Shown here: in pieces, positions 20,066 to 29,660 of the stretch | Numbering within the stretch: position 1 is the first letter of the stretch | Layout of the letters: the number at the start of each line of letters is the position of its first letter | NCBI GenBank assembly: GCA_009602725.1 | Contig: WELB01000068.1 | Span: 340,910 to 373,328 of the forward strand | Direction of reading: 5' to 3' | Origin: Spirogloea muscicola | Lineage: Eukaryota; Streptophyta; Zygnematophyceae; Spirogloeales; Spirogloeaceae | Length of the DNA stretch: 32,419 nucleotides | Position numbers and translations under genes: made by a program | The notes under the pieces: generated by a model | Databases searched by the model: none | Told to the model about the DNA's origin: nothing | The model's input: only the letters and a program-made list of their open reading frames with translations

Positions 20066-22564
20066 TCAGTATTGGCGGCCAGTCCTGTAGATGTTGAAGT
20101 TGCCAAAATACACGGAAATTGCCACCTTTTTGGGCCCATTTTTGGATTTGGGGCATGACTTGAAATCTGGGTTGGACGTGAGAATCGGGGAGTCAAGCTT
20201 GAGGCCATAGTCATTTGCGGTGGCGTTCAAAAAATTGTCTTGAATTGCTGTTGTCTCGTTGTACACCGCCCAAGATTGGCTGTTGAGCCTTGGCACAAAC
20301 TCCAGGCCCTGACACCCTAGGAAAGTTGGCAGATAGTTCCTAGTGGCAGGTGCCACGACCGCGTACTGCATAGCATGTCATGTCCAAGTCGCCAGCATCA
20401 ATGAGAACCGGCAGTGTCTTGGGCATTATCAGACTTATAAGACTAGTAAGTACATGTATAACAGGTTCAAACTTGTACAGTACGTACAGACACAGTTATG
20501 TGTTTCCGTCGATATAGTGTTTCCGTCGATATAAACACACATCAATACAGAACACAATAGAGTACCACTGTGCATCTGCTTATCTGCAATCTGCTGGCAC
20601 AAGCTCAAGAGGAAGCATGCAGACCAGGATAGAACAAGCACTTCTATCACCTGCTGTATGTTGTCGGTGGGAAGGCCGCTGCAATTGCCAGTCACGTCAG
20701 CAGGGTACTGTGCACCAGGTGGGTTGCACTCGACGCCATTCACAGAGGTCTCGGAGCAGATTGTGGAGTACCAGGGGTTCTGATTCGCAATTACACCACC
20801 GGCGGGGTACTTGGCTGTGCCTCGGGTATACCACGTAGAGCCAGGCACATGAAGGCAGTTGTTCACGTCGACAAGCTGGCAACTTATCCACCCAGCAGTA
20901 CTCGTAGCACCGACTACTACCACGCTTGTAATGTTGTTGTGCTTGCCGTTGTTCTCCTTGATGCCATTGGTCTGGTTGACGCATACCATTCCGTCAATCG
21001 TTATACCAGAGCTGGCATAGTCGATGTAGAGGCAATGCTCCCCACCAAATATGTAGTTGCAGGACAAATAATTTCCTGAGACGCGCAGCAGTGATCAGCA
21101 CCATCTCAGCATGCCAAATTTAGCAAAGTACACGAACTCGTTAGGCTCAGCAACAAAAGCGTTTGAGCAGGTCTCCTTGCTTCAGGTGTCAAGAGGCCCA
21201 GTGAAGAGCTGCTCAGTCCTCACAGAAGTCACTAGAAATGCACGTACCAGGATTGTACCAGTGTGTTGCAAAGTATATTCCTGCAGCATCTGTGACCTTT
21301 TCTCCTGGACGGACGAGAATGAAGTTGTTGGTGATGTTGTGATTCAGGGAGTCGGCAACGTTGGTGATGCCAAGCCCAATCTGGACGCAGGTCCAATGAA
21401 GGCTGTGGCAGTAATTGTTGGACACGGTCACACCAACTGCTGATCCGGCAAGAAGCACTCCAATATCACCGCTGTAGATACGGTTGTTGGTAACACGAAT
21501 GCTGCTGTTTGTCAAGCCATTGCTGTTTCCACAGCCCGTGCCGACACGAACATTGATACCCGCCTTGTATGATGTGAGATTCATGTTGTCGAGTGTGATG
21601 AAGGAAGCATCGTGCATGTCTGAGGACAGAGGACGCTTTGATCAGCTTGCTTTACCAAATACTGGACATCACAGCACGTCCTCCATAATCTAGCAAGCTG
21701 CAGTAGGAGGTGGTAAGACTATTTCTTCCGTTCAGTGGCTGTGCCATCTTGACCTCCTGCTTTGCCAAGCCTCATAGGTGACCTACCGACGCGCCCATAA
21801 ACTGTGCCTTGGGTGATCTGTACGTCGAATGCGCCACCAATGAAGATGGCCGGGCAGGGCTGCTTCCCATTCTGGGACACCGTGACGGTGGCGAAAGCAC
21901 AGGCAGTGTTGGAGGAGTTGGCCGTGAGCGGGATGTTGAATGAGACACCATTGAAAAGGATGTTGTGCGGCGATCTGCCACCAATGTTGACAACCGCAAA
22001 GGAGTCGTTGGCAGCCGACAGCGTGTAGCCTGGCGATGGCACTGCCGACATGAACATGGTGCAGGAGAACTTGCTATTGAGAGCAAGCGTGGCGTCGAGC
22101 GTGATGTTGTTCTGGAGCACAATTACGACCGTCTGGTTGGAGTGGTACTGCGTCCGATAGAGAATGTCGGAGACGGTGATTGCATTAATGAAGACCTGGG
22201 TTGCGCTGCATGGACCCCCTGCATCGCTTAGCAGGAACGATAAAACAGGCAATTACTGTCTCGCTAGCTATGGCAATACGAGAGGAAGTCCAGAGGTCGG
22301 TGTCACAAGCAATGCCGCTAGATGTTGAGCAGTGACCATGACGCGATAGCTAGAATGCCGCTCACCCGAGACGCCCGGTGGGACGAGGGCTCCGCTGGTC
22401 TGACGGTAGCGTCCGTGGGTGTCATGATGGCCTATCTTAGTCGGCAAGGGGCCGCCACTGTGCCGCTGTGCCCGCTGCTGGACCAGGACGGCACCTGCAA
22501 TCGGATTAGCCACCAGCACAACGGCGAGCACGAGCGCAGCAGCTCGCAGAGCTCGGGCAGCCAT
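20066..22564 (-). CDS. Secreted right-handed parallel beta-helix (pectate-lyase-fold) protein, copy A, 5 exons
   Basis: Minus-strand exons: 22564-22366, 22218-21787, 21619-21248, 21075-20651, 20365-20066; phases 1,1,1,0 all join to a 575-residue protein. Residues 1-25 (MAARALRAAALVLAVVLVAN...) form a typical signal peptide, so the product is probably extracellular or in the secretory pathway. The body has many short Asn/Gly/Val-rich repeats of beta-helix type (SIRVTNNRIYSGDIGVLLAG, VTVSNNYCHSLHW, GGEHCLYIDYASSGITIDG), several N-x-S/T sites and scattered Cys. No catalytic residues of a known pectinase can be assigned. Function is unknown, perhaps cell-wall polysaccharide binding or modification. 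It is the paralogue of the gene at 29661-31989, with identical exon phases. Confidence 0.85.
20503..20536. repeat. Two-copy 17-bp tandem repeat in intron 4 of beta-helix gene A
   Basis: GTGTTTCCGTCGATATA is present twice in direct succession within the intron 20366-20650. Confidence 0.75.
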
Positions 22565-22779
22565 GGCTGCAGGCTGGCCCTGCTAATCGTCGCCTAGAAG
22601 CTTGGCCGGAGACGAGAGCAAGGGCAGCAGAGTAATTGGAGGGCAGCAAGCAGCAGTGGATGTAGATGAGAGCTGGGGAGCTGCCTGCAATGGCTGGCGC
22701 CGAGCTTTGTAAGGCTGCAGCCGCAGGCCGGCTGGAAGCTGCAGGCAGCTCGGGAGCTCGGACCGGCCTGGCCAAGCAG

Positions 22780-22810
22780 AGGAGAGAGAGGGAGGGAGGG
22801 AGGGCAGGGG
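22780..22810. repeat. Short GAGA/GGGA microsatellite in the 5' region of gene A
   Basis: GAGAGAGAG followed by four GGGA units on the plus strand, about 220 bp upstream of the gene A start codon. On the gene's own strand this reads CCCT then CT repeats, the same order as at 32325-32415 upstream of gene B when read on the plus strand. Confidence 0.7.
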
Positions 22811-23060
22811 ACCACGAGTCCAGTGCGCGTCGTGTGGGGTCCCGCCTGCAGTTAGTTGGGCGGCGGAGTCTCCTGCGCCCCTCTGTCCTGCCTTCCCTCC
22901 TCAGCTTCCCCCCACGTCGAGCTCAGAACACACCATCATGCGCCTTCGTCCCCCGAAGGTCCGCCTTCCGTCCTTTCCCCACCCTCTGGCTCTCTGCATG
23001 CGCTTTTCCAACCCATGTACTCGCCCTCACTACCTCTCACCATTCGATTCGTTTGCGCTA

Positions 23061-23062
<2 letters not shown>

Positions 23063-23123
<61 letters not shown>

Positions 23124-23150
23124 NCTCCCTCCCTCCCTCCTCTCGCTCGC
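23063..23150. repeat. (CT)n microsatellite upstream of beta-helix gene A
   Basis: About 61 bp of pure CT dinucleotides (23063-23123), one N at 23124, then CCCT and CGCT units. It lies about 500 bp upstream of the gene A ATG; on the gene's strand it is (GA)n. The N means the true length is uncertain. Confidence 0.9.
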
Positions 23151-23440
23151 TCGCCTCTCTCATCCTGCGCGCGCGCTATCCCACCGCTACCTTACCTGTG
23201 CTTCGCCACAAGCTCACGTAGCGGTCTCCGTCTTTATTATTGGCCATCAACCCCCCGTCTCCCCACTTCCGCAGCCACCAGTTCGCCAGGACCAACTGCA
23301 GACAACGTCCCCTTCCTGCTGTCGTCCTGTAGCAGTCGCTGTCCCCCACCTCCTCGTCTCCCCATTTAGCCCCCCGCTTCTGTGCACTCTGGCCCCCTCG
23401 GATCCCCAGGTCACGTATAAATTAGAGATTGTTGAGAAGA

Positions 23441-23740
23441 GCTCTTCCAGCGGGGGGCAGTGGCTACAAGTGGCCAAACTGGCACTCCAACATTCTGAAT
23501 GATTGTCGACTGAACCCATGAGGCGGGCTGCAAGAAAAATGAATGCAAGACCTGATAGAGGATCAAATGCGCGTGGTGCACGTGTAAAGGAAGGGAGGCC
23601 AAGCCGAGCCAAACCCCTGCAACCTCCATGCTAAAGGCAAAGGATGTTAAGATTGTCGGGCTACACAAAGCGAGAAAACAGTGGCTACGAGACCAGGGCG
23701 AAAGAAGAGAAATCGCTTCCAGTAGAGGGCGGTGGCTGTG
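23441..23740 (-). repeat. Dispersed repeat-module copies downstream of the microsatellite
   Basis: On the minus strand a CAGCCACCGCCCTCTACTGG block occurs at 23713-23740 and, diverged, at 23441-23470. Between them (about 23569-23610) is TTGGCCTCCCTTCC, then ACGTGCACCACGCGCATTTG, the block also seen at 8941-8985 and 18185-18235. The CGCCCTCT block also occurs at 8992-9017 (+) and 29491-29520 (-). Confidence 0.55.
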
Positions 23741-25316
23741 AGGGGCCAGTCCAAAAGTAAGAATCAACAAGTTAACAAGTTCGAAAGCACGGCCGGTGGC
23801 AGATACGGTACCCAAGAGTAAGCATTTACGCCTGGCGCCCAGCGTGCTCATACAGGGCCAAGGCCTGCGAGCCTGCAGGCTCAGCGAGAGCCCCACTTTG
23901 TGATATGCAATAATTGCCCTAATATTGTCAATTAAGAACAACGTAAGAAAGCATTAGGAAGAGCAGCAGCGGAGGATGGGCGTGTAGCAGCTAGGGCAGT
24001 ACTTGTGAAAGGCCCGCCAACATGATTTTAGCATAAATAGGAGCGCCAGCAGGAGAAACTCACGGAAAGGAGCCCTCCTTTTTCATGCTCAGTTTGTAGC
24101 TGGCCCACTTTATCGATTCAAATCAAGCCGTGTCACAAGGATGCAGCACCTTCCAGGAGACATTGCAATTTGAAATGCTCCCCGCCATTTGTGGACACTT
24201 TGTGTTCTTGAAAAGTGAATGTAGCAATGACTTTTCTGATCAGAAGGGGTTTCACACGGAATAAAGAATGCAGTAAAGGCCTTCGGTTGGATTGATGAGG
24301 TCTGCCATGGAAGACGACAATCATCCGTCATGCAGCTCTAGGTAGCCCATGTGAAGCTGCCACGATAGATTCAGCTGTTACAGGAATGGAAGTTGCCAAG
24401 GGGTTGTCATGCGCAAGGGAGTCGATTGCGCAATGGCGTCGATTAGTCTAGATAACGACAAACAGTGACGTGCTAGGCTACACATGTAACAAACCGAATG
24501 GAATTGTCGACCTTGTTGGCCAAGCTGAAAGATAACAGTCAAACGAGAGGCCAACATTGAGAATTGTTAATAGTCTCACAACATAAGAAGAAAAGTAAGA
24601 ACAGTCCAAATTAGAACTCGTAGCTTCCCCCCCCCCAACTGTCAGTCCTGGCACAGGATGACGAGTTGGGTAAGCACTTGAGTAGTTCACACCGAGGATA
24701 TCAGGTTGTGGAACAAAATCAACACCAATACATCCATATCACTTATCTTCACTGGAGAATGTGGAGTCTTGATGCTCAATGATGTGTCAGGTGTAAAGTG
24801 CGGCTTCACCCTGTGCTTGATGTCACCCTTCTGTAAGGCGAATATGTCAAGAAGAAGTATGCCAGTCTGACTACCTCTCAGAACTGAAACATCTCCAAAC
24901 CAAGTATATCATTAGGAACACCAAATATAGATGCAGAAGATGTAGATGTTGATAAACAGATGTGTGAAGCAACCAAATTGTGAGATACAGAAACAGTCTC
25001 AACAGCTAAATGCAAGCAACAGTCCAATGCAGCAAAATCAAGCTCAGAATCTGATTGCCAGCCAAATGTGCGATGCGCTGGGTATCCCGAGCTTGGTCAC
25101 GAGTGTCCAGAACCAAAGTATCATAGTGTCACTATCTACTTGTTGGTCTCGAGTGCCCAGAACCGAAGTATCGTAGTGTCACTGTCTACTTGCATTGGGT
25201 GACCACCCCGAAGGATGGTCGCTATCTACTCGAGCAATTGTTCTCGGGCAAGCCCGCACCTTTTCTGTTTTTGTGAGTTAAGCAAGCCATGCAGCCAATG
25301 CATGCATGCAAGCACT
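23741..25316. other. Unassigned region; likely remains of the LTR-type element
   Basis: No recognisable protein. Because the protease frame (minus strand) ends at 25317, reverse transcriptase and integrase would be expected here, but I see none of their motifs. A run of nine or more C lies near 24630-24638. Confidence 0.45.
25093..25192. repeat. Two-unit 50-bp tandem repeat
   Basis: 25093-25142 and 25143-25192 are direct copies with about five mismatches (unit starts TTGGTC, includes GTATC.TAGTGTCACT and ends CTACTTG). A partial third unit (CTATCTACTCGAG) follows near 25221. Confidence 0.85.
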
Positions 25317-26033
25317 TCATTTGAAAACATGCACGCGAATAATGAGCACAACATTTTGAGTGTAAGACGTGCAAAGAGCAACACAATGTGTAGGACTGCT
25401 TACAACAGACTTACGACGACTGCAGGATTGGTTGGCCATCGATGCGGAACACAACTCCTTCTGTAAAGCACGCAAACGTTGATGTGTGGAAACAGCCTTA
25501 ACATCTAAAGAGGTTAGCTGCTTCTGCTGCCCTGTCAGTGGAGGACACTTTTTGCTGGTCAGCTGCGGTATGTCAGCTGATAGTCCGCCTGTATGTACTG
25601 CAGTAAAATTGCTGTTAGCCTGCAAGTCTGCATAAGACCAGTGCTTGAGTAATGGCAACTCAACTTTAGCAGTACCAGAATTGTACCAATCGGGTCTGTA
25701 CCATGCAGTTCCAGTGTAATAATCTAGACCGAATCCTAATGGCAAAAGAAATTCAGTCCCAAGCAGAATATCATAAGTGTCTGCTTCAGTAATGATGCAA
25801 GGGACTGACAATGACGTCTGCTTGTTAGGATCATCCGAATACAGTGTAATCTGCAAAGGATTTTTGGTAATACCGATCATGTTGTCCGTACCACCAGTGG
25901 CAGTCTTAATCTTCATGTCACTAGAGACAATATCACAGGACTGCAGCTTCAATGCAGCAACCATATTTCTGCCCAAAGGTACAGGTTGAGCTCCTGAGTC
26001 GATGAGAACCAGTGGAGGCAGAATCGACTCAAA
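25317..26033 (-). pseudogene. Aspartic protease of an LTR-type retrotransposon
   Basis: The minus-strand frame reads PPLVLIDSGAQPVPLGRNM, with the catalytic D-S-G encoded at 26000-25992. It then shows VPCIITEADTYDILLGTEFL (ILLG being the flap/second hydrophobic-hydrophobic-Gly motif) and GFGLDYYTGTAWYRP. It is in the +1 frame relative to the upstream gag-like frame, whose TGA (26031-26029) overlaps the join. It ends at 25317 without any RT sequence, so the element is truncated. Confidence 0.75.
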
Positions 26034-26775
26034 TATTTAGGATGCCAGAACTATTGTCCAGTATAGTAACAGAAGAGAACTTCTTCTTCCTCTCTTCGAG
26101 TGACCTGTCCAACAGCTGTTCAGCTGACAACTTGCAATCAACAGTAAGTGAGGCACTGTCAGCAGCCTTCGATTTTGTGGTCTGCACAACAACCTGAGGC
26201 TTAGCATCATCACCCCGTTTCACTGGGTCTCTGAGTGCTGGGTTAGACTGTGGAACTGCAGAAACAACAGCGGCCAGGTGAGAGTACATGTGATTGTGAG
26301 AAGTCCCTGCACCATGCTGAGTTACATACAATCCTTCAAGGTCATCACCATCTTCTTCCACGGTAGAATGCATCACAGCCGTTGCAGCTGTCTTAGTTCT
26401 GGACTCGGCTCTGGCTTCACTGGCAGCTAACTGTTTGATTAGTTGTTCTACAAGTTTTTCCAGCTTCTCAATCTTGGGCAGTCCACCTTGTACAGCGTCA
26501 TCTGCGGAAGATCTCTGTCCACTCACATTCATATTGCGAAGGTGAGCAGGCATTTGGTTAGGATACTTTTTCCAACATTGATTGTCAATATGACCTATCC
26601 TTCCGCAAAAAGCACAAGTGGCTCCCTTGGTCTCGTGTAGAGCAGTACAATCCCGCCTAATGTGTCCAACCTTACCGCAATTGTGGCAAGTAACAGCAGG
26701 ACGAGGCGTATAACGACCTTCCTGAATATCAGATCTCTGAGATGCATCAGGCATTGCTACATTCACAGTAGGCAT
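26029..26775 (-). pseudogene. Gag nucleocapsid part with two CCHC zinc knuckles
   Basis: A 248-codon frame. Two knuckles are clear: CHNCGKVGHIRRDC (residues 30-43) and CAFCGRIGHIDNQC (about 54-67), followed by a coiled-coil-like Lys/Glu/Leu stretch (KIEKLEKLVEQLIKQLAAS) and a Ser/Asp-rich end. The frame overlaps the end of the upstream gag frame in a different register and stops at the start of the protease frame. Confidence 0.85.
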
Positions 26776-27659
26776 ACCTGAAAGTTTCTGTTTGTTGGTA
26801 ACAGTGATTGTAGTTTCGTGTTACCCCTTGCTAAGGACCTCTGAGCACCTGAGAAACGTTCATTAAGGCTGCTCATAGTGAAGTCCTGCGCCTCCTTGTC
26901 CATCATCACCTGGTGAACATCCTCCAGGTCATAGTGTGGCTTCTCCAGCTGCTGCCTGCGCATGATGAGAAGATTCTCTACATGCCCCAGAGCTTCACCA
27001 GCTACCACACATAAGAATTGTGCTGCTAAATCCTGTTGGCTGATGGTAGTCTCCGACTGCTCTATCAACCTAACATAACGACAATAACAGGCTGTTATGC
27101 TTTCTTCAGCTTCACAATTAAATCTATAGAGTTCCTCTTTATATCTGATTGTGTCCTCAGGGAACTGCATGGCAAACCGTCTGAATATCTCTGCCACAGG
27201 GTCCTCAAGGAGTTGGGGACCTGCCAGCTTTTCTGCGTCAGTTGCAGTCTCCGCAACTGGTGTCCGCATGGTCAGAACCTCATGCCTGATCCTACGATAC
27301 ATATGTCCCGCATGACCAGTGAAATATTTTGCTAAGAGAGTGATCTTTGCCTACCTGCTCACCTTAATCCCCTGTAGATCCAGTTGGCATAGCTCTGCAA
27401 GAAAATGAGTTTCAACTTCGGATAGAGAAGTATCACATTTTGTACCTTGGTAATTTGGCAAGTTTCCTGACGCCATGCTGATCCTCCTCCGAACACGAGA
27501 GGTTGACAAAGGTGGAGCTGCAGCAGTCTCAACAGATCGTGGTACAACTGCAGCCACAACAGATTCAGACACAACTGCAGACATAGATAGATCAGAGTCA
27601 ACCAGATCTGCAGTAGTCTGATCACCCAGATTGACGACTTTGCCTGACCTAAGTCGCAT
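26763..27659 (-). pseudogene. Gag capsid part with an in-frame TAG
   Basis: Two open stretches (27659-27354 and 27350-26763) share one frame, separated only by TAG at 27353-27351. Across the stop the order fits retrotransposon gag: SLSEVETHFLAELCQLDLQG, then KITLLAKYFTGHAGHMYRR, then FAMQFPEDTIRYKEELYRF and ITACYCRYVRLIEQ. It then ends in another register than the zinc-knuckle frame. So the gag region carries one stop and one frameshift, with a second frame change before the protease. Inactive copy, or programmed recoding; decay is more likely. Confidence 0.75.
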
Positions 27660-27673
27660 ACAACAGCTGACAA

Positions 27674-28535
27674 AGGTAGGTCAAATATTCACACAACAAC
27701 TGATTTATAAAACTGAAAGCAATCAAACTCAGCAGTCCCAGTCACCCTAAGCGCCTCGAGGTATAGTCCGGCGCTAAGACACGAGTCCGCTTTGCAAGTG
27801 TGAGTGATGACTGTCTACTGAGTGATTGCGAGCAATATTAGAAAGCATAACACAAGCAAATGTGCATTCCCTTGACCACAAGATGATCACTTGAGCAAGG
27901 TCAATGAATGCCGCTCGATGACGGTGCTGTCAGGCCTCAATGCACAGCCTTGACTGATGCAACTTGAGAACCAGTGCTCAGCTGCTCAGCCTAGTGAAGC
28001 GTGCGACACGCAGCGCAATACTCGAGGCTGCTCACCACAGAATCACCACGACTTCTCGCAGTCGCGCCGCGGGTCCGTGCTAAGGTTCACTAGCTGCTGC
28101 GGCTCCTGCCCTGGGCTCTACGCTTCTATGGCGCGGCGTTGGCGCAGGCGTGGCTCGCGGCAAGAGGGTGAAACTTGCAAAGCGGACTGCTTTGCAAGGG
28201 CTGCTCGCCCCGACTTGGGCCGGGCGCGGCAAAGATCCTAGCGCTGCCTGATAGGCCCGGCTCGGCCGTCGGCTTACGCGTTGGTTAGCTGGATGGCCGG
28301 TTGTCGTGGACCGTCACCCGTCGCAACGGCCGGCTCAACCGTAGGATGGTCATCTTCAGCCGTCCGTTCCACGACCGCCCCGCCACCGCTTCGATAGCGC
28401 CCACCTTCAACGGTCTTGTGGGTGGTTGAGGTACCTCCAGATGGGCTTCACTCGTTGCGCCTCGAACGGTCTTCTGACGGTCGGCGTCGCGTGTGGGCCA
28501 GGGCCCTTGTAGTCGCTCCGTTGTCGATGTCGTCC
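27674..28535. other. Region 5' of gag, possible LTR/leader; no gene
   Basis: It would contain the 5' LTR and primer-binding site of the element, but I could not find a matching second LTR near 24-25 kb or a clear tRNA-complementary site. A self-complementary stretch AGCGCC...GGCGCT lies at about 27749-27776. The open frames in 27957-28535 are GC-rich and motif-free. Confidence 0.4.
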
Positions 28536-28660
28536 GCATTTGATGAGCGGGTAATGTTGTTGTGGACGGCCGCATTGGATGAGCGGTCGATGTCGTTGTT
28601 GTCGCCGAGATGTTGTTGTCGCCTAGATGTTGTTGTTGTCGCCGAGAGAGAGAGTCAGAG
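28536..28660. repeat. Degenerate GTTGTTGTCGCC-type tandem repeats
   Basis: TTGATGAGCGG...ATGTTGTTG recurs as TTGGATGAGCGG...ATGTCGTTG, followed by repeats of GCCGAGATGTTGTTGTC and GCCTAGATGTTG. Low-complexity sequence, not coding. Confidence 0.7.
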
Positions 28661-28664
28661 ATGG

Positions 28665-28806
28665 GTGGACCTCCATTGTCAGCGTGAATCACACACAAAA
28701 GTGTATGACCCAGCCTAGGAGCCACATAGGGAGAAAAGTGGTCCTCCATCCTCAGCGTGAATCACACACCGAAGTGGGTGAGTCAGCCTAGTGAGGCCAC
28801 GGGTGA
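28665..28806. repeat. Two-unit 73-bp tandem repeat
   Basis: 28665-28737 and 28738-28806 share GTGG.CCTCCAT..TCAGCG, then TGAATCACACAC, then CAGCCTAG and a GCCAC-type end. Confidence 0.85.
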
Positions 28807-29660
28807 AGCCCAGTCAGCTGTCCTAGTCGGATCGACACAAATAGGCAGTCGACAGGATATTGCACGACAGGGTACTTGAAAAGCTCAGCTGCTATCGGAA
28901 GGTTATGCAAGGTATGTGCTTGGTACATGCTTCTTGTTAATAAGTGCTTGATTGACGGTTGCAGATACAGACAATATAATAGTGTCAAATTATACGCACT
29001 TCGATTACGTCATGTTGGCGGCAACACGTTAATGAGAATGGCAGATGACCGCCAGTACAGCTGGGTGATAGATGACTGCATACACGAGAATGGAGGCCGA
29101 AAATATGACCTGCCTAGAAAGTGCTGGGAAAATGATGGCTGCATATATTTTATGTTGTATGGTGGATAGGTGTCCTTGCAGGTCCTTCATAATGTCAGTA
29201 CATAAATCGCCTCAGCTACAGTTTTAATAAGGAGGGGGTATCAAGAAGGAGGTGGTAAAAAATCTGACATTGCAGCTCTTGCCTTGCCACTCGTGGAAGG
29301 CCGGCCTAATCCTTGATCGACTACAACATTCAATCTAGGTGAGAGATTGCAAGTGTATCTTCACTACATGTCGGGTATTTTGATCAAATGACCCTCCCAA
29401 GCCGAGCCTGGCGACTGTATTCTGCTCTACTCTTGTACAAGTCGACGAATACCAGTCGTGCCTATGTAGCGGAAAACTCGTTGAAGAAAGACTCTTCCAG
29501 TAGAGGGCGATGGCTGTGATTTATAATAGTCTAGTAAGAAGACACAATAAATTCGTGGCAATGTGCGCCAAAGGTGGTGGACGCCTCGGATGTATGTAGA
29601 GATTACAGCAGTATGGAGCGGAGCCTGATGACGCCATTACGCTCAGACCCTGGAGCTGCG
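28807..29660. other. Intergenic region 3' of beta-helix gene B
   Basis: No gene motif. It contains one copy of the dispersed block CCCTCTACTGGAAGAG (minus strand, 29491-29520). The 3' UTR of gene B should begin at 29660. Confidence 0.5.

Noticed and set aside
23063-23123. CRISPR or satellite array
   Set aside because: It is a simple dinucleotide microsatellite without spacers; a eukaryotic context also makes CRISPR implausible.
22666-23502. 278-codon plus-strand ORF with a Ser-Leu run
   Set aside because: The run is a translation of the (CT)n array; the frame also crosses an N and lies antisense to the gene A promoter.
28285-28749. 154-codon ORF upstream of the gag remnant
   Set aside because: It covers tandem repeats and has no family features.
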